Positions 32,892 through 41,738 of a stretch of DNA of 64,000 bases are shown in pieces. Origin of the DNA: Paramicrobacterium sp051513965. GTDB taxonomy: Bacteria; Actinomycetota; Actinomycetes; Actinomycetales; Microbacteriaceae. The notes under the pieces are model-generated. The model ran no database searches, had not been told where the DNA came from, and was given only the letters and a program-made list of their open reading frames with translations. Numbering within the stretch: position 1 is the stretch's first letter; each line of letters starts with the position of its first letter. Both the position numbers and the translations under genes were made by a program. The stretch covers positions 372,001 through 436,000 of the forward strand of contig NZ_CP195847.1 in the NCBI RefSeq assembly GCF_051513965.1. Direction: 5' to 3'.

Positions 32892-34033
32892 GCGAGATCG
32901 TGGAGCCGACGCCTCTGTCCCAGCTGACGACGCTCGGCGTGGGAGGGGCCCCAGAGCGGATGCTGGTCGCCCACAGCGCGGACGAACTCGTCGAGCAGCT
33001 GACCGACCTGTGGCAGACGGACGAGCCGTGGCTGGTGCTCGGCGGCGGGTCGAACACGCTCGCCACCGATGACGAGATCAGCGGAACCATCGTGCTCGTC
33101 CGCAGCACGGGCATCGAGCGCGTCGACACCGAGCAGGGCGTCGTGCTGCGGGTGCAGGCGGGCGAGACCTGGGATGCCCTGGTGGACTACGCCGTGCAGA
33201 ACGGGCTCGCCGGAATCGAGGCGCTCTCCGGCATCCCCGGTTCCGTCGGGGCGGCGCCCATCCAGAACATCGGTGCCTATGGGCAGGAGCTCTCGAGCGT
33301 TCTCGTCGGCGTCGAGCTGCTCGACTTCGAGACCGGAGAGCGCGAGCACGTCCGCGCCTCAGAGCTCGGCCTCGGCTACCGCACCTCGGTGCTCAAGCGT
33401 CACGGCGGTCAGCCTGCCGCGCGCGAGGCGGTCGTGCTCTCGGTCGACATCATTCTGAGCGAGGCCGAGGGTGGCCTCGGCCAGCCCGTCGCCTACGCCC
33501 AGTTGGCTCGCGCTCTTGACGTGGAACTCGGCGACCGCGTTCCGCTCGAGCGCGTGCGCAGCGCCGTTCTCGATCTTCGTCGCTCGAAGGGCATGGTTCT
33601 CGACGCCGACGATCGCGACACCGCATCCGCCGGATCGTTCTTCACCAACCCGATCGTGAGCGAGCACATCGCGCGCGGTCTGCCGGCCGACGCTCCTCGG
33701 TGGGAGGTTGCGGCGGAGGAGCGCCCCGAGACCGTGATTCCCCTCGACGGCTCCGAGGGCTTCGTCGAGCCGCCGCCCATCACCTCGAGCGAGCCGTCCC
33801 TCGTGAAGCTGAGCGCGGCGTGGCTCATCGAGCACGCGAGCATCCCGCGCGGCTTCCAGCTGCCCGGCTCGCAGGCCTCGATCTCCTCGAAGCACACGCT
33901 CGCGCTGACCAACCGCGGCCGTGCCAGCGCGGAGGACGTCGCCGCGCTCGCACGCTTCGTGCAGGCGCGCGTCCACGCTGAGTTCGGCATCCTGCTCCAA
34001 CCCGAGCCCGTTCTGGTGGGCGTCGAACTTTAA
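32888..34033 (+). CDS. murB: UDP-N-acetylenolpyruvoylglucosamine reductase
   Basis: A 381-residue FAD enzyme reducing enolpyruvyl-UDP-GlcNAc to UDP-MurNAc. The FAD-binding part includes PWLVLGGGSNTLATDDE and GIEALSGIPGSVGAAPIQN; GSFFTNPIVS near residue 248 holds the catalytic serine/glycine loop and AWLIEHASIPRGFQLPG the substrate-binding end. The GTG start overlaps the dehydratase stop by four bases, so cell wall and lipid genes are coupled. It is slightly longer than typical type I MurB. Confidence 0.95.
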   Translation: MSEIVEPTPLSQLTTLGVGGAPERMLVAHSADELVEQLTDLWQTDEPWLVLGGGSNTLATDDEISGTIVLVRSTGIERVDTEQGVVLRVQAGETWDALVDYAVQNGLAGIEALSGIPGSVGAAPIQNIGAYGQELSSVLVGVELLDFETGEREHVRASELGLGYRTSVLKRHGGQPAAREAVVLSVDIILSEAEGGLGQPVAYAQLARALDVELGDRVPLERVRSAVLDLRRSKGMVLDADDRDTASAGSFFTNPIVSEHIARGLPADAPRWEVAAEERPETVIPLDGSEGFVEPPPITSSEPSLVKLSAAWLIEHASIPRGFQLPGSQASISSKHTLALTNRGRASAEDVAALARFVQARVHAEFGILLQPEPVLVGVEL

Positions 34034-34036
34034 GCC

Positions 34037-34849
34037 ATGTCGTTCACGCCGCCACCGCTCCCGCGCGACCGCGACCAGGGCACCGAGCCCGAGTACGTGT
34101 TGCCGTCGAAGCGTCGGCGCGTGACCGGTTGGGTGTTCGCCGGAATCGGCATCACGGCCTTCGCCGCGATCGCGGTCGTCGCGGTCGTGACCCTAGTCAC
34201 GAGTCTCATGTCGAGCTCGACGCCGGAGGCGGCGCCCGTGCCGACACCCTCGTCGTCGGCGCTGCCCTGGGGCGCGACGCCCATGCCCCACCCGACCGAG
34301 ACGGGGTCGGGCAAGGCTCCGAGCTACGATCCGCCAGCGTATTCGACGCCGGAGAACGGGGTCTACCCGCTGTCGAGCTACGCCTACTTCGAGCAAGACG
34401 TCACCTTCGAGAAGGACCTCGCCGACAACTGGTACAGCCAGGACGACAAGTTCGGCGAGTACTGGCTGAGCGACGACCCCATCTGCAATCTCACGGCGGA
34501 TCCGAAGTGGATCTACCTGTGGGGCGACCCGGAGCCCGACAAGGACGACGGGTACTACACGTCCCGAGATCTCGACCTCAGTGAGGCGAACCTGCGAGCG
34601 CAGTTCCCCGACCTCACCGACCATGGCGACGACTTCGTCGTGACGATGCCGGTCTCCGATGGCAACGAGATCGAGTTCGCGGGGCGCCGCCTCGACTACG
34701 CGGGCGGCTTCTTCATGCAGCTCACGCGCGGCATGATGTGGCAGGACTCCTCGTACGGCATCACGGTCTCGTGTCTCGGCTCGTCGACGTTCGATCACGA
34801 GGGCTTCGCTCAGGAGCTCCTCGATCAGTTCACGATGAAACTCGGGTGA
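34037..34849 (+). CDS. single-pass membrane protein of unknown function
   Basis: A 270-residue protein starting three bases after murB. A cytoplasmic basic tail (about 1-30) is followed by one helix at about 32-58 and a Pro/Thr/Ser linker, then an acidic extracellular domain rich in Asp, Tyr and Trp with two cysteines (near residues 153 and 246) that could form a disulfide. I do not recognise the family. Position suggests an envelope role. Confidence 0.65.
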   Translation: MSFTPPPLPRDRDQGTEPEYVLPSKRRRVTGWVFAGIGITAFAAIAVVAVVTLVTSLMSSSTPEAAPVPTPSSSALPWGATPMPHPTETGSGKAPSYDPPAYSTPENGVYPLSSYAYFEQDVTFEKDLADNWYSQDDKFGEYWLSDDPICNLTADPKWIYLWGDPEPDKDDGYYTSRDLDLSEANLRAQFPDLTDHGDDFVVTMPVSDGNEIEFAGRRLDYAGGFFMQLTRGMMWQDSSYGITVSCLGSSTFDHEGFAQELLDQFTMKLG

Positions 34850-34912
34850 ACGAGTCGAGCGCTCGTCGGCACTCTGAGTTAGGGTGAAAGCGGAGTCGCG
34901 CAGGAGGTCCCC

Positions 34913-35194
34913 ATGGCCGAACAGCCCCCCACAGAGCCCACAACGGATGCCGCGGCGCAGCGCTCACCCCAGCAGCGTGCGACGCGCACGGAGCCCTGGA
35001 CAGGACAGGGTCCGATCATCCGCAATCTCCCTGATCCGTCGCAGCCGTACGGCGCGTCGCCGGTTCGCACGTCACACAGACCCGCAACGTCGCACAGACC
35101 CGCACGCAAGACCATCGTGCCGTGGTTCACCGTCGCGATCATCGTCGCGCTGGTGGTCATCGCTGCCATCGTGCTGCTCGCGTTCGTCCTCTGA
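34913..35194 (+). CDS. small tail-anchored membrane protein
   Basis: A 93-residue protein with an AGGAGG ribosome site nine bases before the ATG. A polar Pro/Thr/Gln-rich region (1-65), including a duplicated SHRPA unit, precedes one C-terminal hydrophobic helix at about 70-92, ending at the stop. This is a tail-anchored topology. The function is unknown. The gene converges on the aminotransferase gene with a 24-base gap. Confidence 0.6.
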   Translation: MAEQPPTEPTTDAAAQRSPQQRATRTEPWTGQGPIIRNLPDPSQPYGASPVRTSHRPATSHRPARKTIVPWFTVAIIVALVVIAAIVLLAFVL

Positions 35195-35218
35195 GCGCGA
35201 GCAGCACCTCAGGTCCGC

Positions 35219-36418
35219 TCAGCCGAAGAGCTTCTGCAGACGTTGAGCACCCTCGAGCAGGGCGTCGTCGCCGAGCGCATAGCTGAAGCGCAGGTAGCCG
35301 GAGGGGCCGAACGCCTCGCCGGGAACCGCGGCGACCTGCGCCTTGTCGAGCATAAGATCGGCGACCTCGAGCGAGCTCGTGGGCATTACACCCTCGATCT
35401 CGCGCCCGATCACACCGGAGACGTCCGCGTAGACGTAGAACGCGCCGCTCGGGGTCGGCACAGTGAATCCGCTGACCTTGTTGAGCTCCTCGACGATCGT
35501 GTGTCGGCGGCGATCGAACGCCTGCCGCATCTGCTCCACGGGCTCCTGCGATCCGGTGAGAGCGGCGATCGCCGCGCGCTGCGCCACGTTGTTGACGTTG
35601 CCCGACAGGTGCGACTGCAGGTTGGTCATGGCCGTGACGGCGTCCTTCGGGCCCACCGTCCAGCCCACGCGCCACCCGGTCATGGCGTAGCTCTTCGCGA
35701 CCCCGTTCACGAGCAGCGTCTGTTCAGCCAGCTCGGGCACGGCCGCGACGATCGACGTGGCCTCGACCCCGTCGTAGGTGAGGTTCTGGTAGATCTCGTC
35801 CGTGATGATCCAGATGCCGTGCTCGAGCGCCCACTCGCCGATGGCGCGTGTCTCCTCTGGTGAGTAGACGGCGCCCGTCGGGTTCGACGGCGACACGAAC
35901 AGCAGCACCTTCGTACGCTCGGTGCGCGCGGCCTCGAGCTGCTCGACGGTGACCTTGTAGCCGTGATCGGCGTCCGCGAACACGTCGACGGCTACGCCGT
36001 CTGCGAGGCCGATGACCTCGGGGTAGGTCGTCCAGTACGGCGTCGGAACGATGACCTCATCGCCCGGGTTCAGCAGAACTTGGAAGGACTCGTAGACCGA
36101 CTGCTTGCCGCCGTTCGTCACGAGCACCTGGTCTGGGCTCGCCTCGACCTTGGAGTCGCGCAGCGTCTTCTGCGCGATCGCCTCCCTCAGGTCGGGCAGT
36201 CCCTTGGCGGGCGTGTAGCGATGGTTCGCGGGGTCCTTGGCCGCGGCGACCGCGGCCTCGACGATGTGCTCCGGCGTCGAGAAGTCGGGTTCGCCCGCGG
36301 CATAGCTGATGACGGGAGCGCCCTGCGCCTTCAGCGCCTTGGCCTTCGAGTCGACCTTCAGTGTCGCCGACTCGGCGATTGCGGTGATCTTCTGTGAGAG
36401 TCTCGGTGTCGTAGCCAC
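35219..36418 (-). CDS. aspC: pyridoxal-phosphate aspartate aminotransferase
   Basis: A 399-residue class I aminotransferase of the type converting aspartate and 2-oxoglutarate to oxaloacetate and glutamate. The start GTG at 36418 yields VATTPRLSQKITAIAESATL, the family N-terminus; the open frame runs 75 codons further without support. Motifs are VISYAAGEPDFSTPEHIVEA, VTNGGKQSVYESFQVLL, the SPSNPTGAVYS cofactor contact, and the Schiff-base lysine in LLVNGVAKSYAMTGWRVGW near residue 244. The symbol is used for the family; exact specificity is not proven. Confidence 0.92.
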   Translation of the reverse strand: MATTPRLSQKITAIAESATLKVDSKAKALKAQGAPVISYAAGEPDFSTPEHIVEAAVAAAKDPANHRYTPAKGLPDLREAIAQKTLRDSKVEASPDQVLVTNGGKQSVYESFQVLLNPGDEVIVPTPYWTTYPEVIGLADGVAVDVFADADHGYKVTVEQLEAARTERTKVLLFVSPSNPTGAVYSPEETRAIGEWALEHGIWIITDEIYQNLTYDGVEATSIVAAVPELAEQTLLVNGVAKSYAMTGWRVGWTVGPKDAVTAMTNLQSHLSGNVNNVAQRAAIAALTGSQEPVEQMRQAFDRRRHTIVEELNKVSGFTVPTPSGAFYVYADVSGVIGREIEGVMPTSSLEVADLMLDKAQVAAVPGEAFGPSGYLRFSYALGDDALLEGAQRLQKLFG

Positions 36419-36470
36419 ACAACGAGGGTAGCGTGTGAGGGTGCGCGCCCACGAGTGTGCGTCAGACAGA

Positions 36471-36520
36471 GAAGAAGGATGCCGCGACCCGAAGCGCGGG
36501 TCGCGGCATCCTTCTTCTTT
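36471..36520. terminator. 21-base-pair bidirectional terminator
   Basis: Arms at 36471-36491 and 36497-36517 are perfect complements around a five-base loop and both ends run into pyrimidine tracts. It lies between the 36-aa peptide gene and aspC, both on the minus strand, so it probably ends the peptide transcript. Confidence 0.8.
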
Positions 36521-36587
36521 AGCGTTCGTTCTACGCGTTACGGCCGTGGCTTGTGTGCCATGCGGCTGCGCGAACCAGCCGTGAGGC

Positions 36588-36698
36588 TCAGTCCATCGGA
36601 ACGGTGAGGTGGCTGAACGGGTCTTCGCTCCATGCCGCCGCAAGTTCCACAGCCGCGGGGTTCTGGTCGTTGTCGCGCACGATGTGTGTGCTGTTCAT
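36588..36698 (-). CDS. 36-residue orphan peptide
   Basis: A microprotein with a strong AAGGAG site seven bases before its ATG and its own downstream terminator. It begins MNSTHIVRDNDQNPAAVELA and ends PFSHLTVPMD. It has no transmembrane helix or signal peptide, is acidic with one Trp, and could form a short amphipathic helix around residues 13-22. I do not recognise a family. It is divergent from the RamB-like regulator across 415 bases, so it may be that regulator's target. Confidence 0.55.
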   Translation of the reverse strand: MNSTHIVRDNDQNPAAVELAAAWSEDPFSHLTVPMD

Positions 36699-37113
36699 GA
36701 TCTTCTCCTTCGCGGTTGCGTTGCGGTGTACATCTACTGTGCGCCTCCCACAACCCTGTTCGGCGAGATTGCTCGCACAAACTTCGCCCCGCTTTTCCGG
36801 TTTCAGAAAAAGCGCGGGGTTTCTGGGGGTATTGAGTAGATATAGGCCCATCGGCCTCTCATTGCGCGAAAAGGGGCTGCGTCGACGTGAATTACTGCTG
36901 TTCTTCACAATTCTCACGGATGGTGGGGGTGATGGGGCCCTTCTGCGCGTGGGCTGATCCTCGTGTGCGATGAGAGCGAGTCTCGTGAATGACGGAAAAT
37001 CGTGGCTGCTGCTCGCACGAAATGGCCCGATTTCGCCCCGGAAACGTAAGAATTGCAGAAATTCACGGCTTTTTTCGGTTGTGTGACGTCTTTCTGCGTG
37101 TCACCATCGACTC
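36699..37113. other. regulatory gap between peptide gene and RamB-like gene
   Basis: No further gene is supported in these 415 bases. The word TGCTCGCAC followed by AAA or GAA occurs twice, at 36770-36780 and 37010-37020, each followed within about 20 bases by CGCCCCG. An imperfect hairpin at about 36787-36821 (CCCCGCTTTTC with GAAAAAGCGCGGGG) is also present. The region probably holds both divergent promoters. Confidence 0.5.
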
Positions 37114-38592
37114 ATGACGACGATCGAGAGCATCAGACCCGAGGAGCACGATGACGAGGTCATCGACGCGCTCACCCTCGGGCACCGGGTGCGTCAGCTG
37201 CGCGTCTCGCGCGGCATGACGCTTGAGCAGCTCGGGCGCGCCATCGATCGGGCACCATCGCAGGTCTCGATGATCGAGAACGGCAAGCGGGAGCCTCGAC
37301 TCACGCTGCTGCGTCAGATCGCCCTCGCGCTCGGCACGACGATCGACGATCTGCTGAACGACGAGGCACCGACCGAGCGTGCGGCGCTCGAGATCGCCGT
37401 CGAGCGCGCTCAGCGCGGGCCGGTCTTCGCGGCGCTCGGCATCGAACCGTTCCGCATCTCGAAGTCGTACAGCGACGAGATGCTGCGCACCCTGCTGTCG
37501 CTTCACCAGGAGGTCGAGCGGCTGCATCGCGAGCGCGCGGCCACACCCGAGGAGGCACGCCGCGCCAACGCGCAGCTCCGCGCGACCATGCGCGAACGCG
37601 ACAACTACTTTCCCGAGCTCGAGGCCGAGGCCAGAAAGCTGCTGGACGCCGTCGGGCACAGCGGCGGTCCGGTCAGTCAGCAGCTCGTTGGTGACATGGC
37701 CGGTCACCTCGGCTTCACGCTCCACTATGTTCCCGATCTGCCGCACTCCACGCGCTCTGTGACGGACAAGAAGAACGGCCGCATCTACCTCCCGACGCAG
37801 CAGTCGGCGTCCCGCGACTCGCGCAGCCCGGTCGTCCAGGCTTTCGCGAGCCACCTTCTCGGGCACGAGGAGCCTGAGAACTACGCAGACTTCCTTCGGC
37901 AGCGCATCGAGACGAACTACCTCACCGCGGCTCTCCTGCTTCCCGAGGCGGACGCGGTCCGCACCCTGCGCGAGGCGAAGAACGCGCGCCGCATCTCGAT
38001 GGAGGACCTCCGCGACGCCTTCGCCGTGTCGTACGAGACCGCCGCGCACCGCTTCACGAACCTCGCCACGGCGCACTTCGACATTCCGGTCCACTTCACG
38101 AAGGCGCACGAATCCGGCACGATCGTGAAGGCGTACTCGAACGACGGCGTGAGGCATCCCACCGACGCCCTCGGCGCGGTCGAAGGCACCACGGTCTGCC
38201 GCAAGTGGACGGCCTTCACTGTGTTCGCCGCTGAGGACCGCTTCAGCCCCTGGTACCAGTACACCGACAACCCCAACGGCACGTACTGGTGCACCTCACG
38301 CGTCGAGAAGGCGAAGGAGGGGTACTACTCGATCACGGTCGGCGTTCCGTTCGCGCACGTGAAGTGGTTCCGCGGTCGTGACACGCAGAACCGGTCGCAC
38401 TCGACCTGCCCCGATGAGTCGTGCTGCCGCCGTCCGCCGGTCGAGCTGTCGGAAGCGTGGGCGGGGCAGTCCTGGCCGGCCGCGCGAACGCCGACGAGTC
38501 TTCTCGCGGCGCTTCCGACCGGCAAGTTCCCGGGTGTCGACGACAACGAGGTGTACCGCTTCCTCGAGAGACACGCGCCGAGCGTCAGCTGA
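37114..38592 (+). CDS. RamB-like XRE family regulator (ScfR type)
   Basis: A 492-residue regulator. The XRE helix-turn-helix (about 22-78) contains RVSRGMTLEQLGRAIDRAPS. A central IrrE/ImmA-like domain (about 190-320) includes QAFASHLLGHEEPENYADFL, where the zinc-protease HExxH is degenerate, so it is likely a sensor. The C-terminal DUF2083-type domain (about 330-490) has a cysteine cluster HSTCPDESCCRRPP. RamB proteins control glyoxylate-cycle or short-chain fatty acid genes in corynebacteria and mycobacteria. No such target lies alongside here; the divergent gene is a 36-aa peptide. Confidence 0.87.
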   Translation: MTTIESIRPEEHDDEVIDALTLGHRVRQLRVSRGMTLEQLGRAIDRAPSQVSMIENGKREPRLTLLRQIALALGTTIDDLLNDEAPTERAALEIAVERAQRGPVFAALGIEPFRISKSYSDEMLRTLLSLHQEVERLHRERAATPEEARRANAQLRATMRERDNYFPELEAEARKLLDAVGHSGGPVSQQLVGDMAGHLGFTLHYVPDLPHSTRSVTDKKNGRIYLPTQQSASRDSRSPVVQAFASHLLGHEEPENYADFLRQRIETNYLTAALLLPEADAVRTLREAKNARRISMEDLRDAFAVSYETAAHRFTNLATAHFDIPVHFTKAHESGTIVKAYSNDGVRHPTDALGAVEGTTVCRKWTAFTVFAAEDRFSPWYQYTDNPNGTYWCTSRVEKAKEGYYSITVGVPFAHVKWFRGRDTQNRSHSTCPDESCCRRPPVELSEAWAGQSWPAARTPTSLLAALPTGKFPGVDDNEVYRFLERHAPSVS

Positions 38593-39598
38593 TCGCGTCG
38601 TGCTCGCGATTCGACTCGACCGCAGAGAGCTCGGGGGAGTAGGCGGGCGTCTCGGTCGATCGTAGGATGCCGCTGCGGCGCCGCCGCAGGCGGGAAGCGG
38701 GCGCACGGAACTGACCGGCCGCGAGCAGGCACGCGACGAGCACGATCGGCGCGATCCAGCCTGACCAGCCGAGCACGGTCGCCGACACGGTGTCGACCTG
38801 CTCGTTCGCACCGACGAAGAGCGCGGGGAGGCCGGCGCAGGCATTGAAGGCGCCGTGGCCGAGGGCTGCGGGCCACACGGACCCTGAGCGGATCCGCAGC
38901 CAGCCGAGCACCGCGCCCATCGCGATGCACGAGGCCATCATGAGTGGCACAGCGAGCCAGACGGGAGCGGTCGGATAGTTGTAGCCGAGCAGCACGAGAG
39001 GAGCGTGCCAGAGCCCCCAGATCGCCCCCGAGAGGAGCAGCGCTGGCACCGTGCCGAGTCGGAGCAGCGTGGGGAGCAGCCACCCGCGCCAGCCGATCTC
39101 CTCGCCGAGCGCGGGAACCATGTTGATGACCGAGCCGACCACGATGATGCCGAACTGCCCGACGATCATGAGGGGGAGCGGCGCCGGTGGATCGCCGGCG
39201 TCCTGCGCGGCGAGCAGCTGTCGCAGGCCGGAGAGCTCGGCGAAGTCCGCCGGGTACACCCCGAGAAGCGCCCCGACGACGAGCGCGGCGAACGCGAGCG
39301 TGATGGGCACCGCGACGCCGAAGCCGAGGTATGTCCAGAGTCGCGAGGGTGGGCCGGCCGGCCACAGCCCGAGCGCGGCGCCCTTCTGCGCGGGGCGCTC
39401 GATGACGAAGACCGCGACGAGGGCGCCGAGCGTCGGCGTCGCCATCATCACGATCGCGGCGGTCGACGCCCACGGATGCGTCAGGCCTTCGCCGCTCAGC
39501 CAGAGCGGAAGCGCAACGAGCCACGCAAGTCCGAAGGCCGTCGCGAGGAAGGCGGCGAGAGCCGCGACTGTGCGTCGCGGACGTGCGGCTGTCGGCAT
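38585..39598 (-). CDS. CPBP family intramembrane metalloprotease
   Basis: A 337-residue membrane protein with about eight helices. The three CPBP (CAAX protease/bacteriocin-processing) motifs are present: ALGEEIGWRGWLLP near residue 165, AIWGLWHAPLVLLG near 192 and LGHGAFNACAG near 245, supplying the two Glu and two His that bind zinc. The ATG at 39598 begins MPTAARPRRTVAALAAFLA; the much longer open frame upstream crosses the tRNA-Trp region and is rejected. Its 3' end overlaps the RamB-like gene by eight bases. The substrate is unknown. Confidence 0.88.
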   Translation of the reverse strand: MPTAARPRRTVAALAAFLATAFGLAWLVALPLWLSGEGLTHPWASTAAIVMMATPTLGALVAVFVIERPAQKGAALGLWPAGPPSRLWTYLGFGVAVPITLAFAALVVGALLGVYPADFAELSGLRQLLAAQDAGDPPAPLPLMIVGQFGIIVVGSVINMVPALGEEIGWRGWLLPTLLRLGTVPALLLSGAIWGLWHAPLVLLGYNYPTAPVWLAVPLMMASCIAMGAVLGWLRIRSGSVWPAALGHGAFNACAGLPALFVGANEQVDTVSATVLGWSGWIAPIVLVACLLAAGQFRAPASRLRRRRSGILRSTETPAYSPELSAVESNREHDAIS

Positions 39599-39792
39599 CC
39601 GTCCATCTTTCCACGTCGACTCGTGCGGGGCTCCGCAACTCAGCTTGGAGATGGTGGCGACGTCGCGTACACTTATCCGAGGTAGTTGAAATCTGCCAAA
39701 CTTTTCTGTGCCAATTTCGGCATCGGTCCCCGGTGTGAGGTTCAGTGGTGCTGTGCAGATTTCACCTCTAGAGTGGGTGCAACCCCACTCAT

Positions 39793-39865
39793 AGGGCGGT
39801 GGCTCAATTGGTAGAGCAGCGGTCTCCAAAACCGCAGGTTGCAGGTTCGAGTCCTGTCCGCCCTG
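39793..39865 (+). tRNA. tRNA-Trp (CCA)
   Basis: A 73-base cloverleaf with acceptor AGGGCGG/CCGCCCT, anticodon stem GCGGT/ACCGC, loop CTCCAAA carrying CCA and T arm TGCAGGTTCGAGTCCTG. It directly precedes secE, the usual bacterial placement. Confidence 0.95.
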
Positions 39866-39907
39866 CGCGTCGGTGCGCGACCACCGGCACACGAAAGGTG
39901 TAACACG

Positions 39908-40183
39908 TTGGCCCGAAAAGTAATCGACACCCCCAGCGAGGATGTCGTCGCTCGAGCGAAGAAGGACCGCGCCGCGAAGCGGGGCCCCTTCGCCGGGATC
40001 ATCCTGTTCTTGAAGCAGGTGATCGCGGAGCTCAAGAAGGTCGTCACTCCGACCCGCAAGGAGCTGTGGAGCTACACCGCCGTTGTGCTGGTCTTCGTGA
40101 TCTTCATGATGGCGATTGTGTATGGGCTCGATCAGCTCTTCAGCTGGATCGTGATCTTCGTTTTCGGAACTCCCGGAGCCTGA
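39908..40183 (+). CDS. secE: preprotein translocase subunit SecE
   Basis: A 91-residue single-helix SecE. The TTG at 39908, preceded by GAAAGG, gives LARKVIDTPSEDVVARAKKD. The conserved cytoplasmic amphipathic helix is FLKQVIAELKKVVTPTRKEL (about 40-59), followed by the membrane helix at about 63-88. It clamps SecY in the translocon. Co-transcription with tRNA-Trp and nusG is typical. Confidence 0.94.
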   Translation: MARKVIDTPSEDVVARAKKDRAAKRGPFAGIILFLKQVIAELKKVVTPTRKELWSYTAVVLVFVIFMMAIVYGLDQLFSWIVIFVFGTPGA

Positions 40184-40258
40184 CGAACGCCCACCTGATA
40201 CGGCACCGACCGCGTGGACAGCGGAATCGTGCCGCACGACAGAAATGGAATGAATTCA

Positions 40259-41125
40259 GTGTCTGAGAGAAACCGAGACGACGTCGACTGGGCAACCGCG
40301 GCTGAGCAGTCGTCGGAGGTCGACGAAGCGCAAGAGGGCAACATCCTCGAGAGCGAAGAGCAGGCGGTCACGCCTGCCGAGAACCGTGCGCTCCACGTCG
40401 AAGGCGGCGATGTCGAGGAGTCCCTCGACGCGGCGCTCGATGCTCTCGGCCAGCCGTCGTCTGAGGACGAGGCTGAGGATGCCGCGGCCGAAGACGAGCC
40501 CGAGGTTGACCCGTACCAGGCGTTCCGCACCGAGCTGCGCATGATGCCCGGCAAGTGGTACGTCATTCACTCGTACGCCGGTTTCGAGCGTCGTGTGAAG
40601 GCGAACATCGAGCAGCGTAAGGGCACGCTCGATGTCGAGGACTACATCTACCAGGTCGAGGTCCCCATGGAAGACGTGGTGGAGATCAAGAACGGCCAGC
40701 GCAAGATGGTCACCCGCGTCCGCGTTCCCGGCTACGTTCTCGTGCGCATGGAGCTCAACGAGGACAGCTGGTCTGTGGTTCGCCACACGCCCGGTGTCAC
40801 GGGCTTCGTCGGCAACGCGCACAACCCGACGCCGCTCCGCTTCGAAGAGGCCTTCAACATGCTGAAGAGCCTCGTCGACGTCAAGGAAGCCGCGCCCGCC
40901 AAGTCCGGCTCCACCGGTGGCGGCAAGGCCGCGCAGCGCCAGATTCCCGCCGAGGTCGACTTCGAGATCGGCGAGACCATCACCATCAAGGAGGGCTCGT
41001 TCGCGGGTCTTCCCGGCACGATCAACGAGATCAAGCCCGAGAGCGGCAAGCTCACCGTGCTCGTCTCGCTGTTCGAGCGTGAGACTCCGGTCGAGCTCAG
41101 CTTCGACCAGGTCACCAAGCTTTAG
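40259..41125 (+). CDS. nusG: transcription termination/antitermination protein NusG
   Basis: A 288-residue NusG, longer than the ~180 of E. coli because of an acidic N-terminal extension (about 1-90) typical of actinobacteria. The NGN domain starts at MMPGKWYVIHSYAGFERRVK and includes VPGYVLVRMELNEDSWSVVR; the KOW domain has GETITIKEGSFAGLPGTINE. It couples RNA polymerase, Rho and the ribosome. The start may be the GTG at 40259 or the ATG at 40250. A Gly/Lys insertion KSGSTGGGKAAQ lies between the domains. Confidence 0.95.
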   Translation: MSERNRDDVDWATAAEQSSEVDEAQEGNILESEEQAVTPAENRALHVEGGDVEESLDAALDALGQPSSEDEAEDAAAEDEPEVDPYQAFRTELRMMPGKWYVIHSYAGFERRVKANIEQRKGTLDVEDYIYQVEVPMEDVVEIKNGQRKMVTRVRVPGYVLVRMELNEDSWSVVRHTPGVTGFVGNAHNPTPLRFEEAFNMLKSLVDVKEAAPAKSGSTGGGKAAQRQIPAEVDFEIGETITIKEGSFAGLPGTINEIKPESGKLTVLVSLFERETPVELSFDQVTKL

Positions 41126-41238
41126 ACCTCGGTCGGCTGTCTGACGGCATCCGACCGGATTACCGAGGCCCGGCCAGGGCCATCGGGAGAGCATCCGCCA
41201 ATTCCGGCGGAGTTCGATCACCAGAAGAAGGAAGAAAC

Positions 41239-41667
41239 ATGGCACCGAAGAAGAAGGTCACTGGTCTGATTAAGCTTCAGATCAACGCCGGCGCCGCCAA
41301 CCCCGCACCGCCCATCGGTCCGGCGCTGGGTCAGCACGGCGTCAACATCATGGAGTTCTGCAAGGCGTACAACGCCGCGACCGAGTCGCAGCGCGGAAAC
41401 GTCGTGCCGGTCGAGATCACCGTCTACGAGGACCGCTCGTTCACGTTCATCCTCAAGACCCCGCCGGCCGCTGAGCTCATCAAGAAGGCTGCGGGAGTCA
41501 AGAAGGGCTCCGGAGTTCCCCACACCACCAAGGTCGGGAAGCTGACCCAGGACCAGGTCAAGGAGATCGCCGAGCAGAAGATGGCCGACCTCAACGCGAA
41601 CGACATCGACGCCGCGAAGAAGATCGTCGCCGGAACCGCTCGCTCCATGGGTATCACCGTCGAGTAA
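41239..41667 (+). CDS. rplK: 50S ribosomal protein L11
   Basis: A 142-residue L11 with the standard N-terminus KKKVTGLIKLQINAGAANPA, the PPIGPALGQHGVNIMEFCKA motif (proline pair of the thiostrepton-binding region) and the C-terminal RNA-binding domain ending GTARSMGITVE. A GAAGGAAGAA ribosome site precedes the ATG. The 113-base gap after nusG contains CCTCGGT/ACCGAGG complements that could form a leader stem. Confidence 0.97.
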   Translation: MAPKKKVTGLIKLQINAGAANPAPPIGPALGQHGVNIMEFCKAYNAATESQRGNVVPVEITVYEDRSFTFILKTPPAAELIKKAAGVKKGSGVPHTTKVGKLTQDQVKEIAEQKMADLNANDIDAAKKIVAGTARSMGITVE

Positions 41668-41738
41668 CACTCGTCCCAAGACATTCAGTGGCAGCGCCGG
41701 CCAGGCGCAGATGACCACATTCTCTCGAGGAGAAAAAC

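Noticed and set aside
36588..36917. 109-residue version of the orphan peptide
   Set aside because: The upstream part has no ribosome site and crosses an apparent promoter hairpin; the strong AAGGAG supports the 36-residue start.
38325..39638. 437-residue minus-strand open frame across the RamB-like and CPBP genes
   Set aside because: An Arg/Ala-rich alternate frame of the CPBP gene that also runs antisense into the RamB-like gene; both overlapped genes have firm motifs.
38585..40237. 550-residue version of the CPBP protease
   Set aside because: The extra N-terminal region runs antisense through tRNA-Trp and secE and lacks family similarity.
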